Under the pieces are notes generated by a model that made no database searches, had not been told where the DNA came from, and was given only the letters and a program-made list of their open reading frames with translations. Below, piece after piece: positions 47,061 to 60,160 of a stretch of DNA of 64,000 bases. The first letter of the stretch is position 1; the number at the start of each line of letters is the position of its first letter. A program made the position numbers and the translations under genes. The DNA comes from Whitmania pigra (taxonomy: Eukaryota > Annelida > Clitellata > Hirudinida > Haemopidae). Location of the stretch: positions 62,001 to 126,000 of the forward strand of contig JAJTWR010000461.1 in the NCBI GenBank assembly GCA_021613335.1, read 5' to 3'.

Positions 47061-50000
47061 ATGGATGAAGGATCCCTTCAAAACGATATTACAAAGGCAC
47101 AAGAGGATGAGACAGGCTTTGATCTGCTGAACGAAGAAACCTTTGGTGATGTAGGAACTTGTAAGTTTTCTACACAAAGATCTTTTATGTTTTAGAATTT
47201 TGGCTATGACATTTTTCAAGAATTTGTTGGCTTTAAACATTAATTAAGTATTCAATATTTAGACTATTGCATTAATTTATTGTGATAAATTGCTATAAAA
47301 CTATTAATTTAACTTTGTGATAAATCCTATAATCAACCAAGTAAGGTTTAAATTCAAGTTGTGAGTGAAATTCAGCTTTTAAAAGTGTTTCACATCTATT
47401 CTGTTTTACATAGACAATGATGACTGGGAAAATGAGCATGAATTGTTTGCTGAGGCAGACACTAAGTTTAAGGCTGGATTGCACAGCAGCGACCACTCAC
47501 CTGAATTGTTTGAAGAAGACAACTTTTATGAGGTGAAACATTATTTGTCACTTGTTGATCTTTTAGAAAACTGCAAATTTGTGTGGGAACATTGTTTAAA
47601 ATCATCACATTAATACTTTCAGCCCAAGTGTCAAATTAGACACTTGCAATAATAATAATAATAATAATAATTATTGTGCACATTATTATGCGTCATGTGC
47701 TTAACATCAGAAGCTGTTGGTTAGACTAAAAACTGTTAAAAATTAAATAGTTGCCCATTAATCCTAATGCCATGAAAATAGATTGTGAAGACTGATCGAC
47801 CAAGGTTAAATTTTAGCCATGCTAATTACTGCTAGTTAACGTTCAAATATTTGTTCTTATGTAAACATGCAAATTTATTAGTGCAAAAAATTATTTAGCT
47901 GATTCTATGATTTCTTAATATGTAAAAGGGAGACAGGAATGTCATTTAGAGGAAGATAGTGGTGCAACTGTTGCCAACATGGCTGAGCTTTTAGGATAAT
48001 ACTCTATGACAAGAAAATGATAATAAATCAAATTCATTTTTAAATTTATGTGATGATTAGAGTTTTCTGAATCATATTTTACCTGTAATTAATTTAGTTG
48101 TATATTTTCTTTTTGTGTATTTTTGTTGATTGATTGTTTTAATTTATTGTTGCTTCATTTGATTGCCTTACCATGTAACGTGGTTGAGGTTTTGGAAAAT
48201 TTACAGCCACACAAGGCACTCGTTGTGATCTGTTTTGCCAAATCACATTTGTTTTATGAAGAACTGATTCTAATTTGCATCTGTGGATATTTAATAGTTT
48301 AAACAATTTGCTTATCAAAGGAAATGTTTGATTTTAGGTGTCATTCCAAAATGACATGGAAAACCAACTGACAAGACTTGTATTGGATGATGAAGATAGC
48401 ATTAGCGTATCTAGGACTTTCAATGATAATGTGAGCGGCTTAAAGCAGATATATTTATATTTTATAGATACTGTTATTTTTTCTTGTTTCAAGCCGATCC
48501 TATATGCATTTTCAAATTACAGTTTGCTAGACCTTATGACATGTGGGCTGATTCACTGCATCTGGATTTCACAGGATGTTCCAAGAACATGATGTCCAAT
48601 GGTTGCAAAGTTTGTGTTATTTATTTATAAATAATATAAATTCTCACTTATTAATATTTAATAATTTCTACATGTAAGGTCTGCTTATGCCTTATTTGTA
48701 TTGAATAATATTGTTGATACACTGTTGTAAATGTAATGCCATTATAAATTTAGGCTTCATCAGGCTTTCTTAATTCAAACAATGGTACTCCTGTCGTACA
48801 AATTAAGGAAGAATATCAAAAAAATGGGCAAATTATGAATTCCAAGCGAGCTATGACAGTTGAGGAGCTTGAAAGGATGCTTCTTACGGATAGGATTTCA
48901 TCACCTAATCAGGTTTTAGAAAAAGGAAAGAATCTGTTTTAAGTAAAAATTTGAATTTGCTGATTATTTTCCTTTAGAGTTTACCAGCTCGGTTGCCGTT
49001 TATCGGTGCTTCCCAGCCCACGATGATACCTGTATTGCCATTGGCTGCTCGTCCATCTGGTCATCAGGTCATACCTCATAACCAACAGCCTGTACTAAAA
49101 ATGTTTTGCCCACAAGGTAAACAGGAGTTTTGCCAAGTGATGACAGTTTCTCTCAACAGTGTTCGTTACTCGATGACTACTTACATTGCAGACTTCGGTT
49201 CTAGGATGCCGTCGGTTCCTTCGAGCCGATCGTACATGATGCCTCACCGTCAACAGCATTTTTGTTTACAGGGTTTTGGTTCTCGACATCCCCAAAACCC
49301 ATTTCTCTCTCAACAAGGCATGGTGCTGCCTTCCCAGCCACCCTTGTTTCATTCGCCCCAATTTCGTCCGTCAGCCTCTGCACCTTTGCAGCAGGGCCAT
49401 CAATCCCACCACCAACATTTTCAGCCTCAGCCTCTGATGTTTCCTCAGCAGCCAGCAATGATGCATCATCATCACCTGCCGAGGCAACGGCTCGCTCTGC
49501 AGCAGCGTGCGCCGTCGTCCGGTCGGCAGTATCGCTCGCAAGATCGCGACCAATTTCGACAAAACGTTCGTCGGCATTGCCCGCCTTCCGACGCGCGACA
49601 GCAGTTTCCTTTGTACCTTCAGCAACAATTCCAACAGAGACAGATGGTGACGATGATGGCACAAAGGAGCGAGGGTTTTCCGCCTCGAGTTCCCTACCCG
49701 CCTCGACCCCATTGGGAACGCGCCGTCGGGCCGGGATGGCGACCCGACTCGATGCCTTTGTCGAAGGAAGACTTTGAGAAACTAGAAATGATGGAATACG
49801 ATGGATTGATGGAGCAGCGAGAAAAGGATTGGATCATCAAGATACAACTCATGCAATTACACACAGACAGTCCTTACGTGGATGATTATTACTTTACCGT
49901 TAGTTCGCATAAAGAAATATTCTAGAAAAACCGATTGCCGATCGTATATTGTTAATAATCGTCGTAATCAATATTATAGTTTTTTATTTTGCTAACTATT

Positions 50001-52332
50001 TTCAGTGTTGGTCGATGAAGAAGCTGTTGAAAGAAAACTTGAGAAAGAAACAAGACCTTAAGAAGCCTCAAGAAACAGGAGGAGAACCTTTGGACAACAA
50101 TGGTTTGGGCTTCAGTGAAGATGAAGAAGATGACTTCGATGACACGCCTGCCCTTTTGGTGCCACAGCTTGCAAAGTCAGATATCAAACGATATACGCCA
50201 GGTAGTATGGCCAAACTTATCTCTGTTGATTTTTGATAGAGCTTTGTCAGTAACTTTTATTAATCTCTGTAATTTTGTGTTTACTGATTTAAATTTAATT
50301 TAATTGTTTGATTTTACTACTGATTTTAGTGCAATTTGAGGGATCACTGGGCAAGTTAACAGCTTCCAGCATTCACAATCCTCGTCAGATTATCGACGTT
50401 CATCTTTCTTCTAACTCTGAAGATGCCAAAAGACACGACTCTAAGAAACTGAAAGAAATGTTTGCAAAAATTGAAAAGGTAAGTAATGATTTTTGAATTA
50501 TTGGACAACCATGTTCAAGCATTGCACAAGCCAAACCATGTACAATGTCAAACTAAAAAATTTAAAGATATGTGGAACTTACCAATCAACAGCGTAATAT
50601 TCTGCACTATGTTGTAAATATACCCATGAAATGGTTTGTTCTCAACAATGACTATGCATTATAGTGTTGAATAACTGAATTTGTGTTGAAACAGTCCTTT
50701 GATGTCCTGCTGGAAATTGATGATATTGAGAAGAAGGCTTTAGCTCAACCTGTGGAAAATAGGTTTGTTGCAATGATTTTGAACTCAGTGCTTTGGATTT
50801 AAATCACTTTTGTCATTGCTCTCATTGCATGGCATTCTTGCCAATCCACATTACCTACATCTCTTCTTTTGCCTTTGTTGCCTTTGGTTGCCCGAATTGC
50901 TTTCTTTCGTAATTTTCCATTCACAAAAAGCAGCCAGTGCACAAGTTACCTCTTGCCAGACAAGGTTTCTTGCATGCATGCAACTGACTGCCTGCTATGT
51001 TATCTGCAACTAACTGCCTGCTATGTTATCTGCAACTGACTGCTCAAAATCATCCAACTCAGCCAACCACTGAGCCCTTCAATTGGCTTATGAAGACCCA
51101 TCTTTTTCAGAAAAACTGAGAACCAAGGCACCCACACACTTGACTCCAATTAATCTATTATTATTAAATTGTTATTTGACAGATCAAAATATTACGACGA
51201 CCGGAAAGACCTTATATCACAATCGTGTAAAAGCTTACTGTCTGATGAAGCATCTTTCCTACAGCAGACTCTAACCATTAGAAAGGGAGCAGTTCTTCTT
51301 ATTAGGCTTCTGCCTCTTGCTTCAGAGGTCAGTGACACATCATAAAAAGATAAAGTTTCATTTATCATATGATTTATTTATATGATAATAAATCTGCATG
51401 CCCCTACTGTGTCATTAATAGCATACTTTTCTTTGTTAAACATAAGCCCAGCTTTTTTTTTGGTTCTAGATAGGTATGGCCAACGAAATTGTCTGCAGAA
51501 TTTTAGAAAGGTTGATTGTTATTTTGAAGAGGGAATGGAGTGATGAGGTTTGTGACTCATATTATACTAATAAGACCATATGTTATTATTACAACCACCA
51601 TTTTGTCACTTTGAATTACCATTGTAAAGGAGTCTTGATTTTGTTTGATTATCAGGTCTCTCCAAATCTGTTCAAATCTATCTCCAAGGTTATTCTGAAT
51701 TGTTCCTCTCCGAAGAGCCAATTTGTTAGTGCTCTTTATAAACATTCGAAGGATGAGGGTGAAACGTGTCATTTGAACCAGATTGTCTATACAGAGGTGA
51801 ATATACTAATTACTACTTATTAACTACTTTAATGACCTTGTAATCGATTAGGGTATCCATAACTTGATGTGATGAAATTTTATTCTCTAGCTTGGACTTT
51901 CTCTTGTGTTACTCTTAATTGATGAACTGGAAACCCATTCCTTGAATGAAGATAATGCAGAAGAATGGTGGGTTTACAAAAGGCCCATTTTGAGGCTCTA
52001 TGGCTTAGGGTTGCTACATCATTGATAACATGCTTTTTTTAAGTTCTGCTCATCCCATTTTTAATATTTTTTATTTTGCATATTAAGAAAAATTGTTATT
52101 ACGTTTTACCAGGTGTCATTTTGTCCAATCAGTAGCCCAGTACCTAGCTCGTGCTAATACCAACACTCTCCCACGACCTTACAAATTTAAATCAAAGAAC
52201 AATCAGAAAATGATGCCCGGCCATCATTTTTCACGTTCTTTGAATTGGCTGGCTGACCAATTTCCGAAATTTGATGATCACAGCTTTGCCAAAGCAAATG
52301 AAGTGATAACTGATTTGTTAAATGTTTTGTAA
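47061..52332 (+). CDS. PATL1: PAT1 homologue, mRNA decapping / P-body scaffold
   Basis: Thirteen exons (47061-47160, 47414-47532, 48338-48430, 48754-48912, 48978-49898, 50006-50201, 50330-50478, 50695-50762, 51183-51327, 51470-51547, 51656-51796, 51891-51967, 52113-52332) sum to 2466 nt, giving 821 residues. The acidic N-terminus ([20 protein letters not shown]) corresponds to the DDX6-binding region. The large fifth exon encodes a Pro/Gln/His-rich disordered region ending in [15 protein letters not shown], the conserved central helix. Next come [20 protein letters not shown] and the C-terminal alpha-alpha superhelix ([15 protein letters not shown] ... [11 protein letters not shown]). PAT1 links deadenylated mRNA, LSM1-7 and DCP1/2 to translational repression and decapping. 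Within exon 5, 49116-49193 (78 nt, gtaaac ... ttgcag) has intron-like ends and is a multiple of three, so it may be optionally spliced. Confidence 0.93.
47648..47674. repeat. (AAT)n microsatellite in PATL1 intron 2
   Basis: Nine or so AAT units lie in the second coding intron. Confidence 0.85.
50980..51045. repeat. 26-bp tandem repeat in a PATL1 intron
   Basis: The unit gcaactgactgcctgctatg (26 bp in full) occurs twice with one mismatch and then a third partial time. Confidence 0.85.
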
Positions 52333-53594
52333 TTGAATTTTTTTAATTATGGATTTTCTTATGTTGGACGACAATAATGATGGAGGTCCTACTTTAAGCC
52401 TTGTCTTGCAAATCGTTATGACGACCCATTCTCAGTACTAGGTAACTGATGCATTTCGTTGATAGAATTATGAACGGTTGGCAGTTATAAGGATATTATT
52501 TAACGTTGATCCTACTTTACGAGCTGCTCTGATATACATATTCACTTTTGTAACTCACTCGGATTATAATTTTTCACAGCTTCCAGCTGGGACTTTTGTA
52601 AATTATGTGAAAGATATTCATAATTTAATCCAATTGTGAAACATTACAAATTAGCCCTTTATAGAAAATAGGGTGACATAATGTATGTAATTCCTCATGC
52701 CATTTGATTGTTGCAACTATCATTCTTTCTCCATTTCAAATTATCCATTTTAATTCTTATTAAATTATACTACTTTTGCAGATAAAGTTTAAAGCTTCGT
52801 TCTGCCTTCTATTATTCTTATTATTGTTTTTTTATTATTTGTTCGTCTCCGACCACGCAGACCAGAATGTGCCTGTTTCACTGAGCAAAGCTGGATTTTT
52901 CAATCCAGTGAATAACGAACTCCAAGGACGGATTGAAGTTAATGGACGAATTGTTTTTGGTTTACTGGCGAATACGAATAACAGCTTAAACAAGAGCGCT
53001 TTCATTTCAGGAGATGAGATTTCTAAATCTAACAAATTACGAAGTTGATTTATAAGTCGCTTGAGAATCCTAAAATTATGCCCTTGCTTCTTGAGAGGAG
53101 TGCAAGGGCCCTTGTGCTGTTGGGCTGCGACAAAAATTTCTATTTCAAACAGAAAAGCTAAATGCTGAAAACAAATGTATGTCGAGGATTGGAATGGGAG
53201 GAGTTTATGATGAATGAGCGTGTAGGTTGTAGATCGCTTAAATTGCTATAAATGAACGGTGCGCCGGTGATGTAGTTTGAAATCCGCTGACGTCGTGAGG
53301 TGTGACTTTGAATTCCCTTTATCAGTCACTAGTAGGGCTTTAAATAGGCAGGCTGCATTGCATTATTTGAAATTGGCCAATAACCACGTGGATTCAAGGT
53401 TTTTATGGGAATAAGTCAATGACATGCAATAATGAGTTGTCCCTGACAATTCAAGCGTTTATGCTCATGGTGAAATTTAAAAGAACCTTCAAGGAATTTT
53501 AAATAAACTGTACAAACAAAGTGACGCCACAATTATGAAAATTTCAATGATCAAGCAAAACAGCTTGTCTTAATGTACGTTTGCCTCATCTAGC
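52333..53594. other. Convergent intergenic region between PATL1 and the LRP-like gene
   Basis: It holds the 3' UTRs of both genes. A forward open segment at 52785-53048, right after a tttttgcag-like acceptor, encodes about 87 residues with a strongly hydrophobic start (LLLFLLLFFYYLF). It has no ATG of its own and no partner exon that I could join, so I do not call it a gene. Confidence 0.45.
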
Positions 53595-56500
53595 TTAGCA
53601 CTTAGAAATATCGCCGAAATTCAATATCGGTTTTGCAGAATTCTTTATCCTGCCCCAAGTGTTTTTGAATACAGTCGGTACCGAACGAGATGCAGGCGCG
53701 AAGCCACGTGGGGGTTGGTGCAACTTTGGAGGTATGAGAACAAACCGCCCTGATGGGGCTCCATTTCCTCTCTCTGGACCAATAAGATTCAGAGGTTGAC
53801 CATCTGGTGTGTCGATTAATACATCAGAATGATTCGGATTTGCACTCGGATGAGTAGAAGTTGCTGCTGGCGAAGGAGCTGCAGAAAACACTAAAAATTA
53901 GACTTACCGCATTTTTAAAAATATATCTAATAGTTGCTTCTAGTTTATTATTTAAATTATCAAACGTGAAAGTTGTCGTTTGATAAAAACAATTCTAAAA
54001 CACAAAATGTCATTCGTAAATATTATAATAACCATCTCCATTTGCGGATGCGGAGCTATTAGATGTGTCATCTCCGTGCTCAGAGGGATCTGGCGTTTCA
54101 GCGTCTAAATCAATCCTCCGTTCACTATTCGGCATTCTTAAAATTGAATGCTTCGGTCTACTGCCAAGGAGGTGGTTTCTCGAATTACCTTCTATGGGTA
54201 TGCCTGCCATGTTTGGCAGCAAAGAAATATCGAGAGGTACAATTAATGGATCATCAGTTACTTCCAACTGGCAAGAGGGCGTGACTAAGTCATCAAGATG
54301 ATCATAGCAATTTTCTGAAATAGGACGGAATTTTAGGCACTCATAATTATGTTCCCAACAATTATTCAGTCTCACCCCACTCAGCAGGAATTATAGATAC
54401 CGTTTCAAGTCTCGGGTAAAACATTTCGTTGTTCGACATCCCAACCAGCTCATCCTTCATGGTTTCAGATGATTGGTTAGGATCATCAGACGGACAAGAT
54501 TGATTTTTTTTCCTCCGACGAAGATAACAAAGAAGCAGCAAAAGAAGCAGTAAAAGTAGGAGTAAAAGGGGAATAAGTGTGCCAAGGATAATTGGGAGTT
54601 TTGATAATTCATCAGACTGGTTGACTGTGAAATAATTTTATTAATATTTTATTAAAATTATTTTTTAAATTTTTATGTTGTGATCATGAACTAATAATAA
54701 ACCTCACCAAATACAGGAACAAATGCAATATCAACGATCCTTGAAAAGATTGGAGCACTAATAAGCTCAGCATCACTCGATTCGTTCCATTTCGAAATCC
54801 TGTAGACTCCCCTAGAAGTGAACATTTTATTTAAAATTTATTAAAGTACATCGAAAGGCAATACAGAAAATAAACTTAGAATGCGCTAAATTTCTGTTTG
54901 TTTTTTCGTTTTGTCTTATAACTCAAATCAAATAAAAAAATCTTTTAAAATTATCATTATTTGCAACGACATCACTCGGAAAGAAATTCTAGATGCACAC
55001 AAGACGTCATTAGAGGTGAATTTCTAGACGCAAAAAAGGTAATCTCATGTTGCGCGAGGGTTTACCCCCTCTTGGAAAAAGCTAAAATGCCTTTCCTGGA
55101 TGCACAGCAGCTACAACAAAACCATCTACAACCAATTACCTCATATTCCAGCACGAAAAATAAATGTGAGTATCATCAGTGGTCAGTTTGAAAATCTTCC
55201 AACTTTGCGATTGGTATAGTAGGTTTTTGTTCGAGTCGGTTTTGTTGGTTCGGTTGTACGAGATTATAGTGCCTTCTTCTATGTCATTCACATAAACGAC
55301 ATTTCCTGATGGTAGATAAATAGTATGATTAAGTATTTGGAGACAGATTATATCCTCAGTTTAATTTTGAAAAATGCTAACAAAATGTGGAAATAATGTA
55401 AAATTTATATTAATCATTAAAAATGAAAATATAAAATTTAGTCGCATAAAAAATATTTCACAATTAAGCCAAATAATTGTAATACTTTTGATAATTTATT
55501 AAAAAAACAAAAAGACAAAGAAGAAACCTTCAGAGCCTATACTGATGGATGTGATGTTCTTCACAGTGTCTAGCAGCGTCACATTATCTGGATCGTTAAT
55601 GTTGACGCATTTCAAGAGTCCTCCTTCTGACCAATATACTAATCTGAAATATAAAAAAACGCTAACAAATTGTTTAATATAATCATTGATTGAAGCTTTT
55701 TATGATTGAAAAAGCTCACATTTGCGAGAGCATCATCATCTTTGGTATGAATGAAGAGACATTAAATGACAAACCTATTGGACGAGTCCACTGCAATGGC
55801 AAAAGGATGTACGAGTTCTTTCTTCCAAATGGAGATTTTTTTGTTGTTCAAGTTCAATATGAAGATAGCCCCATCGAGAAGGTCGGTGATGTAAACTACC
55901 TTGTCTGTCTTGTCTAATGCAATTTGTGTGATTTTAACAGGAAAGTCTAAAAAAAAAAATTTAACTGACTGCATTCTAGCATGAATCAGAACAAAGTTGG
56001 CTAAATACTAATCATTTAAATGGCCAATCCTTCACGATAACGAAATATTTAAGTCATCGGTGTAGCGTCCAATCAAAGTCAATTAGTCTCCTTCTATTAA
56101 AATTTACCTTTATTTTCATTCGTCGGATAGAGGGTTTCTAACTTTTTTTTGGAAACCTCGGAGACCTTGAGCGCATTCATATCTACCACGTAGACCAGTC
56201 CATTGACTCCATCCACCATAAATTGTGTCGGTCGTGTGAGAGGCAAATGAGGAAAAGCAAATGTTGAATTGATGTTTATTAGTCCCTCGTAAATAGGTTT
56301 TGTACTTGAGTTAGCTGCTGCTGATGGTGACACCTGATATATCTGTTTGTGGTAACTGTCAGCAAAAAAAATGGCAGGTCCACCGAGTATATCTGAAAAT
56401 GTTCGGATCTTTTAGATCTATTAAAATTAAAATTAATTATTAATAATTATAATAATAATAAATTAATTAACATTGTTTCAAAATTATGGAAAATTGCTTA

Positions 56501-59500
56501 CAGACTTTAATTTAAACAAAACATTTGCTTTAAATGTGTGTCTTTTAATTTTTAAATTTGTTATTTAACTACACATATTACTGCTTGTTTTTAAACAAAT
56601 AAAAATTAAAAATTATTAATAATAATTATGCTTACTGGTTTGACACCTAGTACCATCTTCTTTGTATCCAATGGCGCACTTACAAACAGGAGCGTCTACT
56701 GATGACAGGCAGATCTGCTCGCAAGGGTTGTTCCTGGCGCAAGAAGCAGCTTCTAAAAGAGATATATTCGTATTTATTTGTATCTTCATATTTTCTAGTG
56801 TGCGCGTTAATTCATAATTCAGTGTAAGGCTCCTGCAAGGTGAGATTAAGAACAGACGCTCTACCCCAATAAATGCGAAGTTCTCGTAGCCTGATGACTT
56901 TGCTAATCTTCCTCATTAGCTTTGTTACTAAAATAAGTATTCCTTTACTTTATGTAATAATTTTTATTAGTTTGTGTCTTGTTATGTGTTAATGATGTTT
57001 TCTAAAAGCTCCTGAGGTTAATTACATGCTCACTGTCACAATCGTGGCATGTCATCAAAAAGCATCTAACTTAAATTGGACTGGAGGTAGTTGCCATAGA
57101 TGACAATGTCTCCAGTGTTGTTGAGAAATTCCTTTTCCAAATTAGTCTGATCGCTCATGAAATCGACCCGATTAACGAGATCTAGTTTCTTGTCATCGAA
57201 ATCGCTGAGAAACCGTAGCGGACCATCCATTGGTTGCATCTTTAGGGGATGAGTTGCTATGACGATATCCTGAATAAGGAGAGCGGTAATAACAATAATA
57301 ATAATGATGATGATGATGACGATGATGATGATTATATAATAATAATATTATTATTATTTTGTCACAAAATATTTTTGTGAGGTAATACAGCACTTTTTCC
57401 ATATTTCCTTTCTAAATAGTGCGTCGAGCTTGTAACAAAAACATTTCATTATCATGTTACGAGTACAAGCTAAAGAAACTTAGTAAGCTTTGGGCCCCGT
57501 AGATATTGATAAATATGTAATAAATGAGTATGAATATATTACAAATATTTACCATGAAGACTGTGAATTTTTCCAGGTAATTGATGTTCGAATCCAGAAC
57601 GACGTTGGTTTTCGAGTCAGGTTTGAAGACGTGTATTTGCCTGGATAATGGGTCGCTCCAGTACAATCTTTTAAAAATTGTCACAGTCTGAGATCACCAG
57701 CATTGTCGCCGCAATAGTCATCATTATCATGACCAACCTTCCACGTTGAATGTCAAAAACCAAATCTCCGACATCGCGATGGTCTAGTTGTACAAGCTTA
57801 TGGATGCTTCTATCGCCATGACAACTAACAGAAACGATTTCTCTTTTCAAGTCCTTGTTTAACTGACTCCAGTAGAGAACCCTGATGATGATAATAATAA
57901 TAAAAATATCAGTGGCATCGCCGCATGTAATTGAGCCATAATTTGTTTTACGGTTTTAATCAATCAATCCAATTCTTTGGTTCACATGCAATATTAATAT
58001 TAAACAAATTAACTGCTATTAAATCTGCCCAACCCCTTAATAGGATCGAGTGCAAGTGCTCGCGGTTCCACCAGGTCGTTGACGTAGATGGAATGATGAT
58101 CGCCTCTGAACTTTGATCCCATGATGTGTCTGACACTACCATCAATCCACAACAACAAGGAGTCAGCCCAGTTCACCGCAAGTCCTAAATAGGTGTAAAT
58201 ACATTATTTGGCAGGAGTCACAATGTCACAACATTAAAAGCATTAATTGACAAGTCGCACAACTGTCCCTATGACTTTAATGTGAATTAAGTGCTCATAA
58301 TTTTGGCAATTTGCAAATGCTTGGACGGTTACAGTGCCTTCAGATTTAATGGATATACATGGAGAGAAATTCAAATACAAATACAAATTTGTGGATTGGA
58401 TTCATCGATTACGTTAAACATGCCAATCGAAACCTTCGATGTAAGTTTGCTGAGCCGTTATCTCCCAAGAATCTCTGAGGGTCAAAGACCCTACTCTTTG
58501 TGACACTCCCATCATGCTGTAGATTGATCCACTCGGCTGTTCACCCCAAAAGAAGGTTTGCGACTTATAGTGAAAGTCTATGAAAGTGGCATTTAGTTTG
58601 TCTTCGGATGATGGGGAAAGATGAACCTTATATTCGTTAACTGATGATGATGATAATGGTGATGATGATGATGGTAATGGTGAGGATGATGATGAGGGCT
58701 GATTAATTGTTTCCACAGAGGCCAGGAAAACCTTTTCCGGGGAACTGAAGATGAATTGCATGCCTGAAAGTTAAGAAGGAATTTTGAAATTTATTCAATT
58801 AACAATGTTTATTTGCTTCGACGAAACCGTTTATTGAAAATAAATCAGGCACGTCGTAAATTGTGCAAGTCCCTTTAGTTGGTGATTGTGAGATTAAAGA
58901 AAATATTTACAGTGAATAACATCAACCATAATTTAATAAATAAGAGATTATTTAAAACAGCCATACCAAACTGTGACTCATAAGACTGTAAAACATAAAA
59001 TAATAAAATGACTTATCATGAATCATCATAATCTCTCATTCAAAAACTGCTAAAGCGTAACAATGATTCACCATTATTTATTGAATACATCAAAACTAAT
59101 AAGATTAGTAATAGCGATTCATTGTTAGAGTCCAAATCATCTCAGTCATGCAACGGACTATAATCAAATAAATAAATAAATATAAATAAATGATTCATTG
59201 TTAGCAATAACATATAAATAAAGGAATGTGGTCTTTAACGTACAAACGAATCATAACAAACGCCTATGACCGATGACAATTATTAGAAATTCCGTTACAA
59301 ATTATGTGTTGATGTCAACTATGATGGCATTATGCTAAAATCATAGTTACATAGTAGCTTTTTTACCTTTACAAAGGTTTCCATTTTCATTGCCATCGCA
59401 ACCACATTGGCCTTTTCTTGAGCCAATGTTAAAACAAAAGCGTTCGCAGGGTAAATCGTCACATTCTGAAATTTATAATAATAATAATAATAAATAATAT

Positions 59501-59592
59501 AATAATAATAATAATAATAAAATAATAATAAGAATAATAATAATAATAAGAATAATAATAATAATAATAAAATATAATAATAATAATAATAA

Positions 59593-59637
<45 letters not shown>

Positions 59638-59660
59638 GAAGAATAATAATAATAATATAA

Positions 59661-59713
<53 letters not shown>

Positions 59714-59734
59714 TATAATAATAATAATAATAAA

Positions 59735-59766
<32 letters not shown>

Positions 59767-59798
59767 TAATAATAATAATAATATATAATAATAATAAG

Positions 59799-59829
<31 letters not shown>

Positions 59830-59884
59830 GAATAATAATAATAATAATAAGAATAATAATAATAATAATAATATAATAATAATA

Positions 59885-59940
<56 letters not shown>

Positions 59941-59984
59941 TAATAATAATAATAATATAATAATAATAATAATAATAATAATAA

Positions 59985-60023
<39 letters not shown>

Positions 60024-60025
60024 GA

Positions 60026-60108
<83 letters not shown>

Positions 60109-60125
60109 TAATAATAATAATAATA

Positions 60126-60160
<35 letters not shown>

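Noticed and set aside
49201..49777. Overlapping long ORFs on both strands inside PATL1 exon 5
   Set aside because: They are alternative-frame shadows of the Pro/Gln-rich PATL1 exon, which has better composition than the rest and so few stops.
52785..53048. ORF with hydrophobic start after PATL1, considered as a secreted protein gene
   Set aside because: There is no ATG at its start and no upstream exon I could join. It may be chance in T-rich DNA.
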